64,000 nt of DNA from Selaginella tamariscina. Taxonomy: Eukaryota; Streptophyta; Lycopodiopsida; Selaginellales; Selaginellaceae. Numbering within the stretch: position 1 is the first letter of the stretch; every line of letters begins with the position of its first letter. A program made the translations under genes and the position numbers. The notes under the pieces are model-generated. The model was not told the DNA's origin. It ran no database searches and saw only the letters and a program-made list of their open reading frames with translations. Below are positions 48,401 to 59,625 of this stretch, piece after piece. Location of the stretch: the NCBI GenBank assembly GCA_003024785.1, contig PUQB01000130.1:378010-442009 (forward strand). Reading direction: 5' to 3'.

Positions 48401-50010
48401 CCAACAGACAAGCCGACCAATTGACTTGGAGGAGGAAGACAACGGGGAGTCCAGTGAGGAAGAAGTGGCAGCCGAACTTGGAAAACCAGGTCAGTGGAAG
48501 CAAAGACGCACTAAGGTGGAAGCGGCTACAAAACAGGTGAGACTGGCATAGGGCACAAAGGCCAGGGGCACGACGGGGATGCACGAGGCCCTCGCTGGGA
48601 AGATGCGAGAAACCCTCGGTAACCTTAGGAGAACTACTACAGTTATCCCCAAGGCTTTATGAAGTCCTCACCAGAGAACTGCACGGGCCCACAGTTGCGG
48701 CCCCAAGGGTTGCAACAACAGCGGTAGACTTTGTGGACGATGTACCAGCCATACCCGTCCAAGTGGCAGGCCACATAGTCCACAACGTGATCATAGATGG
48801 GGGATCAAGCATAAATATCATGTCCATAGAACTCCATCAACAACTGGGGATGCCGCCCTCAGAGCCCTCACCCTTCCTCATACGCATGGCAACCAAGCCA
48901 AGGTGGTCCCTAAGGGCATCATGAGGGAGGTAAGCATTGGATCCAAAGCATCAAATAAACGACATGCACGCAAAAGGAGGGTTCAACTTACTCCTGGGCT
49001 GGCCGTGGCTCCAGGGCGCAAGGGTACAACATGATTGGGAGAAGCAGCAGATTTGGTTTTTCGTCAAGGAGGGGGTCATATCCGTTACTGCGAAACAAGT
49101 CCCGACCATCGGAATCCCAACCCCAGGAATACCATCTCCCAGACTGGGGAGAGGGGCTGGATGATGAGGAAGAAGCGGCCATCCTAGCATGTTTGCCAAT
49201 TCGTCATATACAAGTAGGGAAGTCGGCTGCTATGTACCTAATGACTTGGTTAGAAACCAGAGCAGACACTTCAAAAGCTCAAATCCCAAGGTGGCCTGTT
49301 CTATGGAAAGAAATGCGGAGTGTAGCCCCATCGGCCCAGGAAGAGTACCGTAGCTAGCCGATGTATGGGTGGAACACAAATTTCAAAGCAGCGGTCAAGC
49401 AGGTCAACATAGGCACCAACGAAAACCCCCGACTAGTAAATGTTAATGCTCACATCGGAGCAAAGCTAGGAAAGCAGATTACCGACTGTCTTCGTAGATA
49501 CAGGGAGGTATTTGCCTGGACCTATCACGACCTAAGAGGAGTACCGCCAGAGTTGTGCCAGCACCGAATTAAACTAAAACCCGACACTCGACCCAGCCGG
49601 CAACAACGCTACCGCATCAACCCAAAACTACGCTCGAAAAGCCAAATAGGAGATTGACAAGTGGCTCAAAGCGGACTTCATCTACCCCATCAAGAACCCG
49701 GAATGGCTGTCACCAATTGTGATTGTACCAAAGAAGGACGGTCAACTGAGGATCTGCATAGCCGATGGTTGAATGCCGCCACGGAGAAGGACCCGTTCCC
49801 CATCCCATTCACATAGGCCATCCTAAAACGACGTAGCTAGCCACAAGATGTACTTGTTCATGGATGGCTTTAGTGGATACAACCAGGTGACGATCATAGC
49901 GGAAGACCAAGCCAAAAATGGGGGGTGCTTACGCCTTCAAAGTTATGCTGTTCAGACTCTGCAATGCTCCAGCCACATTTCAGAGGTTGGTCGTTGAGAA
50001 GCCCATTTAC
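45420..50010 (+). mobile_element. Truncated Ty3/gypsy element (gag, protease, start of RT)
   Basis: The GC-rich block on the plus strand encodes, in many broken frames: a Gag core near 47220-47580 (LPAFHGAKGEDADQHVHKFK, SAFACTLDKKAHAWW, then VIHKLTSLKQKAGESVDKYT); a zinc knuckle CKVCNVHGSHNTDDC near 47918; a protease with VIIDGGSSINIM near 48790; and the beginning of RT (YREVFAWTYHDLRGVP near 49500, EWLSPIVIVPKKDGQLRIC near 49700, KMYLFMDGFSGYNQVTI near 49850). Homology ends near 50010, before the catalytic DD box; RNase H and integrase are absent. The sequence resembles Tat/Athila-type plant gypsy elements. The LTR boundaries were not found; 45420-45590 may be the end of a 5' LTR. Stops and frameshifts are numerous. 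Confidence 0.8.
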
Positions 50011-51239
50011 CTTGTCACATCTAGATTTTGCACAAAGTAGTTATTGACATGTTGTAGAGTAGTCACAATGCGGAGAAATAGTAGACGAGACATACGGAAC
50101 TAGCAGCAGAAATCAATAGCTTCATAGATTGGGTTCTCTACAAAACAATTTTTCATCACGCATTCGTGTCCATGTGCGTGGTTGTGAACCTTGTTGATGA
50201 GATGACCTTGTGTTGATCCATCAAGTCTCGTGTCAACTGACCAATGTGCCGCTTGTATAATAATAGATTGATGTTGATAGAAACATTGCATTGTCCTCAT
50301 CATCTCCAAAATATAGTACATTGTCAGTGCTCTCTAGCAAGCGATCCACAATGGGATTCATTGTGAGAGTGTGGAGTGTGGATGAGGAAAAAAATGACCA
50401 TGTGTCACATGTTATGGCGAGTTTATGATGCATCCACTGCAAACTCCATTTCAAAAATTTATAAATATATCTATAAAGGGCATATATTTATGGTTCACCG
50501 CTAGGATGCCCTTAAAAAAGCAATTGTGTCCACTTCCACAACTTCTCAACATTGAGGATTTATAAAGGAATATTCCTTAGGGATTTTATGACGTGCAACA
50601 TGCATACGAACCTGCACGGCATTAGTCGCTCTCCTTAGATACTTTTGGATGGAATATTAAATATATTTATATTATATCATATATGTGTGATTAAAATGTA
50701 GTAAATGTTATATTCATGGTATAAATAGATGATTTAAAATTATATAAATTTGTGCTTTTCAGAAAGTCTTAATTTTTGAGTAATGTAATCTAAAATCGGA
50801 TAGTTCTTTATCATATATATTACAATGTTAAATATATATATATACATATACAAGCGTCAGTGTATAACAAGTCCTGGGATTGCATTGACCTTTCCGGTAC
50901 AATTTTTAAATATCCCGTTTCATAAATATTTTAAAGGATTATTAAGCTAGCTAGTACAAAAAAACTTTGAGAATGATCAAACCCGGTATAAATTATTGTT
51001 TAATGGATTTTAGCCGGTACATAATATAATTTTAAAGGATTAGGGTTATAAATCAAACATAATTAATTAGAGTAAGTTTAATTAACTTAGTGTTAATTAA
51101 TTTATCGTTTAAATAAAATCCATTTAGCTTAGTTCTAAAATATCATTTTACATAAAATTGATAGTTATTGCTTGCAACTTTACATGATTGCCAATTGGCG
51201 CCCCAAGATTGCATTAAACATGCTTCTTTTTTCTTTTTC
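50011..51239. other. Unassigned AT-rich DNA
   Basis: Short minus-strand open frames at 50100-50454 have no family resemblance. No gene or repeat is identified. Confidence 0.5.
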
Positions 51240-53690
51240 TTTTTTTGAGGGTTAGACGTTGGAGCAAGTAAGTCATGGGTAGGGTACCTCCAGCAAGGAT
51301 AAGGCTACAACAAAAGATGTTTCACAAGGTAAAAAGCTCAGCTATTTTTTTTCAAGAGTGGAGATGTTGAAAATGGAAGATGAAAAGATGGAGCTAAGTC
51401 TAGCACTGCTTAAGAGGCCAAAGTGAGGCGTAGGAAAACATTTAACGCAAATGCAGAAGAATGGTGCAAGAAATGGCATTGGCAAGAATTTGATCAAGAA
51501 TCAGGTTAATAAAAAAAATCTCTCATATCACAGTAACTAAACATTTGTTAGCTCTATTCTTTTGTTCTTTATGCCATGCTAATGGCAAGTGTTTTACCAA
51601 GAAAAATGCCTTCGCTTTTGCAAGTTACCTATAATTCTATATTTTGTAAAGTATGCTCTAAATTTATTTTATGCAGGCTTAGGAAATATGAAAATGTCAA
51701 ATTTCATAACACATGGTCAAAGCCAGCAACATCAAAATTCTATTTACAAAGCCGATGTTGAAAGTGGTGTTTAGGGTTCCATTATTGCACCAGCTAAAAT
51801 GCAACGCCAGATTGTGAAGAAGGGGATGGTTGTCTTGTTTAGAACTGCTTACTGGATTGCACATGAGTTTCTTCCTCCTAGAAAATATCCTACTCTTGTA
51901 CAACTTCAGAAGCTGAATGGAGTGGAGATTCCCAGCATGTATCAAGATGAAATAGTTTGTTCCAAATTTATTTGGTTCATCAATAAGGTAATTTGAATTA
52001 TACATATTATATCATATATCACTTACACTTTTTTTTAAAAAAAAGTTGTTTACATAGGTGCTTGCAAAACAAGTTCTTGAAAGAGTTAAGGCCAGCCCTT
52101 TCTTTGGAATTATGCTAGATGAAAGCACGGACATAAGGTAGTTATTTAAATTTAAAAAATATTAATAATTTATTTTTAACAATTTTCATAGCACAACAAA
52201 GCATTTGATTTTCTACAGAGTTTACCTATTTGAGGGCATAGTCATGACATCCTACTTGGGTATAGTGGTTGTTGCAGATGGTAGTGCTGAGACATCTTCA
52301 TGAAGGTCTTGGCATCTTTACAAGAATGGGGACTTGACATCAACAAGATGATGGGGTTTGGTTCAAATGGATGCAGTGTTATGGCAGGTTTGAGGACAGA
52401 GTAGCAGTGAGGCTGAAGGAAGTTAATCCTTATCTCACATCTGTGCATTGCCTTGCTCACATAGCAAACCTCTATGTGGAGGATGTGTACAAGGATTCCT
52501 TATTTCAAGAGATATGTGAGGAGGTGGATGACCTTGTGAATAATCTGGCTGCATATTTTTCCATGAGTTCTATCTGGTCTGTTGCTCGTTGTTTTTGGCA
52601 AGAAGGTTGCAGCAGTTCAAGGCATTAGAAGAGGAGCTGAATTTTCAAACCTTGAAGATCCTTCGCATCTAGCAAACTAGGTGGCTAAGTAAGAGTGCAG
52701 CAATCAACTAGGTTTGTTTGTGCTTGGAGCCATTGATGCACTTCTTCAAGTATGAGGTGGAGAGTAGGGATGGGATGCAGGTGTCTCAGCTTTACCAACG
52801 GCTAAGAAGCTTCAAGATGATCTACGCACTCCATTTTTTAGGGGATATTCTAGACATTGTGGCTGACTTGAACAAGGACTTCCAAACAGAGAACATGGAT
52901 GTCACATCTGTGACTCCACTTTGTAAAGAAGTCATGGGCAAAATCTACGGCTTTATCTCTAGGAGGAGGTGGATCTCAACAGCTGCTTGTTAGATTCTAA
53001 AGGGTACCCCATCATCCCATGTGGAGGATGCAAAAAAGGGCCTTTGGAGGAGTTGTGGTCATCTGTTCGAGGATACCAGTACAGGACTATTGAGATCTTG
53101 AGAGATGAGAATGAGGAAGATTTGGCTGAGGCAATGAAGTTCCAGGAGAACTTTGCTACAGCTTTGGTAGCTGGAATGACAAGCAGGTTGCAGGTTCCAG
53201 AGGCCAGTGTTCTTTCAAAGTTTGAGTATCTGGCACCTAACAACTTCCCTCCAACCATGAAGGAAGTGAGGTCATTTGGAAGACCTGAGGTACTTGAACT
53301 TGTAAAGTTCTATGCTGGTTTGGTTGATACAGATGCTCTACTGGAGGAGTACTTCACTTGGAAAATGGTGGCCTTTGAGCAGTGGAAAAGCAAGAGTTTC
53401 ATCAGCATGTGGAGTATGATTCATAATCATCCCACCTGGAGTTGCAAGTACCAAACTTGTTGAAGCTAGCAGTTGTGGGAATGGTTCAATGTTGCAACAC
53501 AGTAGCATGTGAGCGGGCTTCAGCCGTATAAATTTGGTAAAAACCAAGTTTAAAAATCAACTCTCTACCTTAATTGTAGATGAGCTGGTCAGAATCTCCT
53601 CAGAAGGTCCCCTATTGAAGATTTCAATTTTAAAGTAGCAATTCAAGCTTGGAGGGATGGAGTAGCGTACCGGCATATATATAATAGTTG
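51240..53690 (+). mobile_element. hAT-superfamily relic, ZNF862-like type
   Basis: Several frames together give an hAT transposase of the type annotated as zinc finger protein 862-like: KMQRQIVKKGMVVLFRTAYW (51799-51996); VKASPFFGIMLDESTDI near 52090-52140, which holds the first catalytic Asp region; VHCLAHIANLYVEDVY (52371-52628); a 164-codon frame at 52969-53463; and a C-terminal dimerisation-like stretch NLLKLAVVGMVQCCNTVACE followed by RASA (about 53455-53525). Stops and frameshifts break it, and apparent intron-like gaps lie at 51990-52057 and 52138-52218. It is a different lineage from the two BED-type hAT copies. Terminal repeats were not identified. Confidence 0.7.
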
Positions 53691-54285
53691 TTGATTATTT
53701 TATCATAAGATCTGTCTAATGAAACTTAATTAGCTGAATCTTTTTAAAATTTATAAATAAAGGATTTTTTTTCCATCTCAAATTAAAAATAAAAGGTTAC
53801 ATTTTTTTATTAGTAGAATTTAAGTTAGTAAAAAAAAAAGTTTGTAGTAATACATCTAAATAAAAATGTAAAATATTGTTTATATAATATTTATATGGTA
53901 CATCAAAACAAAGTAATATAATAGCTATGTATACATACACACATACATATACACCAATTGATACCTTACCCGGGAGGTTGAGAGAATTCAAGAGGGGAAA
54001 CTGGAATTTAAGTGTGTGTGAGAGACACATTTTCAAGCTTAACAAAGTTTATAATTGAAATTTCATAACATATACAATTCACCTTGTTTTTTTAAAATTC
54101 ACCTGTTGTGATTTATATTTAAAAACATTATTAAATAATATATGGTTTAATCGGTTATGTGGGAATAATTAAATTTATAACAAATTGATAAATTAAGATT
54201 TTAAATGAATTATGAATATATTTAATCTATGGGATCGTTAAAACATTTCTGTATAATTTAATTTGATTTTTATATCAGTGAAAAT
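53691..54285. other. AT-rich intergenic DNA
   Basis: Nothing is seen other than AT-rich sequence. Confidence 0.6.
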
Positions 54286-55998
54286 ATGAAATTAGGGTTT
54301 TTGGCTATGACGGACGGCGATGTGAGGGTGCGAATCTTGCGCCCAAAGAGCGCCCCTCTGCGATGCAGCTACAGGATCTCAAGCGCGAATTTGGCGGCGG
54401 GACTCTTCGGAAAACTTGTACACGGGGGCGACCATCGGATTCCTGCCGGAGATTACATTCAAGGCAAATCTTACCGCAAACATAAATGTAATCTCGGAAT
54501 CCGACGGTCTTGAACTTGCTTGCTGTTTCTCTCAGGAGTGGGTGCTCCTCTACCGATGGTTAATGCCATACATGAAATGGGAGGCAGACGAGGACTGACT
54601 GAACGGGCTGATTGGGGCGATTGGCGAGAGGTACAGCGCAGATGCTCTTTTTCCGGCCACACTCGAGTACGTAAGCGCACCCCAGGAACCTCCAGGTGTA
54701 AAACTTGTGCTCAAGCGCGGCTGGATTCGTCCTTACGAGGATCCTTTAGTAGTCGACTACGTTCACGACGTGCTGGAGGGCTATGTTAAGACCTGGTCCC
54801 GCTTGGGAAGCCCTGAACTCCCGTCTTTGAGGAAGGAGACGTAAACCACGTGAACTCCCTTGGAAGACAGCTGACATATTGTTCTCCAGCCGACGTATTG
54901 ACGGACGCCAACGACCCACGCTGTGTTGCGGCATGGGTTTTCGCCATGCTGTTGGAGCTCTCAAATGGAGCTTCAAGTCCCGAAGAGTGGCTGGCAATGC
55001 AGATGGAGGAGTGGGTGGGAATGCATAGCAAACAAGAGGCCAAGGACAAGGCCAAACAAGAGGCCAAGGAGAAGGTCAAAGAACATAAGGCACAAGTGAA
55101 GCAGTGGTACGTTTTCCTTTCTATCTTGTGCTTGTGCTTGTGCTTGTGAATGATTTTTGTGCTTGTCCGTTCCAGCTATCACCAACTCCTGGAGGAGGTT
55201 TATAAGGAAGTGACTCTTCCGAATTCTGGCCCGGGAGAGCAATGGGATTCTCCCTTGTTGAGGGCGTGGGTCAAGAAGAAGACCAAAGTTGTCTTCTCCA
55301 ATTTGTTGAAGAAGAAGTTGGAGAAGACCAGCTCCAAAGATGTCTCGTTGGAAAGTATTTATAGTAGATGTATATATTGTATATCGGCATATGTTACAAT
55401 TTGATGATGTTAATGCTTGTACATATGGCAGGAAACTCAATGTGATTGGATAGAAGCTAGTAACTCTGAGAATGATGAGGACGAAAATGACGAGGTACCC
55501 TCCACTTTCACACGGACACGATGATATACCAACACGCATATAACAATTAACTACTTGATTATTTTGATACAGGCTATAGAGTCATCACAATTGGTTACAG
55601 AAGCTGCTGCTCTTATGAGAGGTGACGGGAAAAAGATGGACAGAAAAGCAAAATCCGCACGGAGCTTGGCCTTGCTGATGCACAGTGGACACCTATGGTA
55701 CGCACGAGCAACATATATACACATTTTATATATCTACATATAAAGCATAGCACATGAGCCTGGTGAAACGCTGACGGACGAAGGATTATATATTGGCAAA
55801 TTGCTGCTTAGGAGCACACCCAGTACATTGGCAAGGTATTTATGCACACACATACAGTAACATATTAGATATGAATTAATGTAGGAACTAAGAATTGACT
55901 CTAGATGAGGTTCGTGTTGAGAGAGAGATGCTTTACACTGTTTTTGTGCAGCTTGCGAAATTGGAAGCGGAACAAAAGGCGGAAAGAACAAGCTAAGT
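54286..55998 (+). pseudogene. Unidentified multi-exon gene, disrupted
   Basis: Protein-like sequence starts at 54286 (MKLGFLAMTDGDVRVRILRP), changes frame near 54410 (NLYTGATIGFLPEITFKANL), hits a TGA at 54596-54598 (KWEADED stop LNGLIG), changes frame again near 54835, and continues to a Lys/Glu-rich helix (KQEAKDKAKQEAKEKVKEHK). A 69-nt intron (55107-55175) leads to CYHQLLEEVYKEVTLPNSGP; later pieces include an acidic segment SENDEDENDE near 55470, TEAAALMRGDGKKMDRKAKS near 55600 and a basic end. I do not recognise the family. Base composition is GC-richer than the flanks, and intron-like spacers follow GT-AG. With at least three disruptions it is probably a pseudogene, or the assembly has indels. 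Confidence 0.45.
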
Positions 55999-56226
55999 CA
56001 TCAATTATGTCAGTGAGAAATATAAGAGTATATGCGGAATATGCTTCAAATAGAACTAGTATTGAATATTCTCCTCTCGTCAGAGAATATTCAGAGTTGG
56101 TCCCCTAAGAACATCGTTACCATTCTTAATAATCTTAACTTCCTCGAATGGTTGAAATCCAGAGAAGATACCTGCGAGGTATACTCATATATGGATAACT
56201 ATACGTATTATAATATTTGTGTGTGT

Positions 56227-56306
<80 letters not shown>

Positions 56307-56770
56307 CTATATATATATATATATATATATATATCTTAAGCAGTTTTAAGCTTGGTATATATACAGGTCAATAGATATACATGCTACGGGATGGTCAGAC
56401 AGTTTGAATTTTGTGAGAAGATTTTCAACTAGATGGTGGAACGTGGAATCGATCCAGCAGGTGTGTGTGTGAGAGAGAGAGAGGGAAGAGAGAGTTGTTG
56501 ATATTGTATGTTTACTGTAGACATTTATTATGCCCCTCTCTCTCTCTACGTGTGTGTACGTATATATGTATGCGTCCACGGTACTTTAAACATGCAATGT
56601 TCTGTATATATGTGTGTGTGCATATATGTAGTATCGATAGGTATTGTTCCCGATGAACTTTCATATAACTCTGTATGGACGTGCAAATGAGGCCGTGGAG
56701 CGTTATGAGAAGCTACGTTCTGTACACTGAAAGCTGGACATGACCACGTACGGAGCTATGCTAACTATAC
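55953..56770 (+). pseudogene. PPR-like fragment
   Basis: Pentatricopeptide repeat proteins bind organellar RNA. Pieces here fit the repeat pattern in broken frames: KNIVTILNNLNFLEWLKSRE near 56105-56170, then after a long microsatellite QFEFCEKIFN, a stop, MVERGIDPAG near 56395-56460, and IVPDELSYNSVW near 56645-56680, as in FEFCEKIFNEMVERGxxPDELSYNSV. It may be the C-terminal part of the preceding unidentified gene, because an open frame (RNWKRNKRRKEQ...) bridges 55953-56108. Stops and microsatellites interrupt it. Confidence 0.45.
56216..56334 (+). repeat. Compound microsatellite TG-TC-TATC-TA
   Basis: About 119 bp in which TG, TC (over 30 units), TATC and TA runs follow each other, lying between two PPR-like coding pieces and starting just after a possible donor site. 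Confidence 0.95.
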
Positions 56771-56772
<2 letters not shown>

Positions 56773-56811
<39 letters not shown>

Positions 56812-56815
56812 GTGT
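56773..56815 (+). repeat. TG microsatellite
   Basis: An almost uninterrupted run of about 20 TG units directly after the PPR-like debris. Confidence 0.95.
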
Positions 56816-57392
56816 ACAGAGACATGTTCTCAAAGAACATTCTATTTATCAAAATAACTTGGAAGTGTAATATTTTGAATTCACAATTACAAATGTGTTT
56901 AATTTAAACTCACATTTGGATACCACTCTATAGAACACACATAATTGTATGTTCAAGTACTTGGTGCCTAAGATAATTAATTATTCGTTATATAGTTAAA
57001 TCTTAATCATTAAGTAAATGATATAAGTTTCATTTGTATTAGACAATACTTCATAGTTTATAATTTATTTTTGTTAATAACGTGAGTGTTTTACTTTCTA
57101 AAGTCATTAAATTGAGTTTTAAGTTATTTTTTTTGTGATTTTAATATTGACGTATTCTTAAAGAATTTTTGTATTTTGCAACTTTAATATGTAAGAGAGA
57201 GATTGACAAAAGATTAAAATAAATATAAATTAAGTTAAAAAACTACACTAATAAATTCATTATAACATTGTAAAATAATAGCAATACAGTGAATTTATCA
57301 CAACATTAACAATATTATTATTAGTAATATAAAATAAAATTATAAATTTTAATGTTTAAATTAGCAAACTCATCTAATATAATATACTAAAT
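56816..57392. other. AT-rich intergenic DNA
   Basis: Nothing is seen. Confidence 0.6.
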
Positions 57393-57525
57393 AAAGTGTT
57401 GATATAGATGTCTAGATAAATAGTATAGATATTTAGATATATGCCAAAGTGTTGATATAGATGTCTAAATAAATAGTATAGATATTTAGATATATGCCAA
57501 AGTGTTGATATAAATACTTATGGAT
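57393..57525 (+). repeat. Tandem repeat, period 53 bp
   Basis: Units beginning aaagtgttgatatagatg start at 57393, 57446 and 57499. The first two are complete and differ at one position; the third is partial. Confidence 0.9.
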
Positions 57526-57649
57526 ATATTTTAATTAAACAGTTTAATTTTATTAATAATATTTATTCATATTTAAAAGCTATATGTATAACATATACAT
57601 AAGCATTTAATGTGATTCTTTTATACATTTTTAAATTGTTTAATGGTTA

Positions 57650-57745
57650 TAATGTTATGTGTCTTCGTATTTATGAAATACCCATGGAATTTTTAATTGG
57701 CTTAATTCCATGGGTATTTCATAAATACGAAGACACATAACATTA
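57650..57745. repeat. Perfect 42-bp inverted repeat with 12-base loop
   Basis: The arm 57650-57691 (starting taatgttatgtgtcttcg) is matched by its exact reverse complement at 57704-57745; the loop is tttaattggctt. It lies 320 bp upstream of the glutathione peroxidase start. The perfect pairing means a recent origin or active constraint. It could be a fold-back element, or give a small-RNA precursor if transcribed. Confidence 0.95.
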
Positions 57746-58064
57746 ATTAATTTGTTAATTAATGTTAATTAATGTAATCCTGTAAAAATCACAATATTTT
57801 TTAATAATACTCTTAAATTACGAAAAAAATTTCCATATATATATAATGTTGTTTAATATTAAAATACATTTACAAAATCAATAAAGAATTATAATTAAGT
57901 TATAATGCAATCGATTAAACTATATATATAGTTATATAGTTACTTATTTCTAATATTTATGATAATTTAATTAATCAATTTTATTCTATTTCATTATTTA
58001 TTATAAATAAAAAATATATTTAATTAGCTATTATTAATATAAGATTCCGAATATTCTCGATGAT

Positions 58065-58255
58065 ATGAGACTTCTTTTTCTAGTCAGTGCGGGCTGCTTT
58101 TTAAGTGCAATTCTTCAATTTGTGAAGTATTCTCAAATGGGTTCTTCACAAAAGCCATCCAGCATATACGAGATCACCGTTAAGGTGGGTGTTTTTATTT
58201 ATAATTTTAATTCTATTTTCTTTCTTAAATTCAATTAATATATATATATATATAT

Positions 58256-58286
<31 letters not shown>

Positions 58287-58911
58287 TTTTCAGGATATTA
58301 CTGGTAAAGACGTGTCTCTTAGCGACTACAGAGGCAAGGTTCTCCTCATTGTCAATGTTGCATCTCAATGGTAAGATCTCTGAGATACACACAGTTACAT
58401 ATAGTTTTATTTTCTTTACAGTGGTTTCACTACAACCAATTATAAGGAGCTGAACGAGCTGTATGTGAAGTACAAGGACAAAGGTAATTGTTCAAACTAA
58501 TGTTAAATTATTAAATGGTTTTTGTTAAACTATTTAATATAATACTGTATTATAAACACAAAATAAACTCTCAATGATTATATTCTATACAGGACTGGAA
58601 ATACTTGCGTTTCCATGCAACCAGTTTGCTGGGCAGGAACCTGGTTCCAATGAAGAAATCCAGCAGACTGTGTGTACACGTTTCAAAGCCGAGTTTCCCA
58701 TCTTTCAGAAAGTACGTGTATGTATATGCATAACACACACAACACATATGTCTACACACCATATACATATATCATCTACACACGTCTGTCTGTTTCACCC
58801 AGACAAAGTCTGTGTTGTATAGTTACACTATATGTATACCTCATGCATATATCCTTCAAAACTTATACACGTCAGGCACTTGTGTGTGTGTCTGTGTGTA
58901 CATGTGTGTGT

Positions 58912-58986
<75 letters not shown>

Positions 58987-59062
58987 TGCGCTTCAGTAGA
59001 TTATAAATGTTTACATGTTATTCTTTCTCTTTACTCTTTAAAGTATGTGTTATGCCTGTATG

Positions 59063-59109
<47 letters not shown>

Positions 59110-59410
59110 CACACACACACACACACACACGACACCTTCTGTACAGGTTAATGTTAATGGGGCAGAAACAGCAGCTATTTACAAGTATCTCAAATCCGTG
59201 AAGGGTGGAGGAATATTCGGAGGCTTTATTAAGTGGAATTTCAGCAAGTTTCTAGTGAACAGAAACGGTGAAGTTGTTGAGCGTTACGCTCCTACAACGA
59301 GCCCATTAAAATTCGAGGTATATTCTATTTATATTAATAAAAACTCTAATATTGTATTTATTTATTTATTTATTTATTTTCTGCAGAAGGATATCCTCAA
59401 ATTACTTTGA
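58065..59410 (+). CDS. GPX: Phospholipid-hydroperoxide-type glutathione peroxidase
   Basis: Plant enzymes of this family reduce lipid and other hydroperoxides, using thioredoxin rather than glutathione. Six exons, all GT-AG: 58065-58184, 58294-58370, 58422-58483, 58593-58711, 59147-59317 and 59387-59410, giving 190 aa with no disruption. Catalytic residues are present: C66 (NVASQCGFT; its codon is split TG|T over the second intron), Q101 (NQFAGQEPG), W156 and N157 (KWNFSKF). C95 is conserved, and C114 fits the resolving Cys of thioredoxin-type enzymes. Residues 3-20 are hydrophobic, so this form is probably membrane-inserted or secreted; an in-frame ATG at codon 25 (58137) would give a cytosolic form. 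Intron 4 is full of microsatellites. Seipin starts 215 bp downstream on the same strand. Confidence 0.95.
58910..59130 (+). repeat. Mirror-complementary microsatellites in GPX intron 4
   Basis: A (TG)n(AG)n tract at 58910-58983 is followed, 83 bp later, by (CT)n(CA)n at 59067-59130. The two tracts are reverse complements of each other and could fold the intron into a long hairpin. Confidence 0.9.
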
Positions 59411-59499
59411 GAATGATTCTACATCATCTATTGACTTTAATGATATATATTTATATATATGTGTGTATATATATACATGTATGTATATATGGGAAAGGG

Positions 59500-59522
59500 A
59501 CGTGTCCGTGTTATCACGTGGC
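59500..59522 (+). promoter_or_regulatory. Two ABRE-like ACGTG motifs upstream of seipin
   Basis: ACGTGTCC at 59500-59507 and CACGTGGC at 59515-59522 are textbook abscisic-acid response element types, 104-126 bp before the seipin ATG and about 100 bp past the GPX stop. ABA control of lipid-droplet genes in seeds or under drought would fit, but is inference. Confidence 0.5.
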
Positions 59523-59625
59523 CAGTGACATTTTGGCAGCTATAATTAGCAGTCGTCAGGATATGGTGAATTATAATTAATTAATTAAAAAAGTTTCCAA
59601 GGATTCCCAGAAAGGAAAATGTAGG

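Noticed and set aside
45566..48584. Long minus-strand frames across the second gypsy element, such as 47319-48107
   Set aside because: Gag, zinc knuckle and protease motifs lie on the plus strand; the minus frames show no family and reflect high GC content.
56032..56349. 105-codon frame with a long Ser-Leu repeat
   Set aside because: Apart from the PPR-like start it is a TC microsatellite read through.
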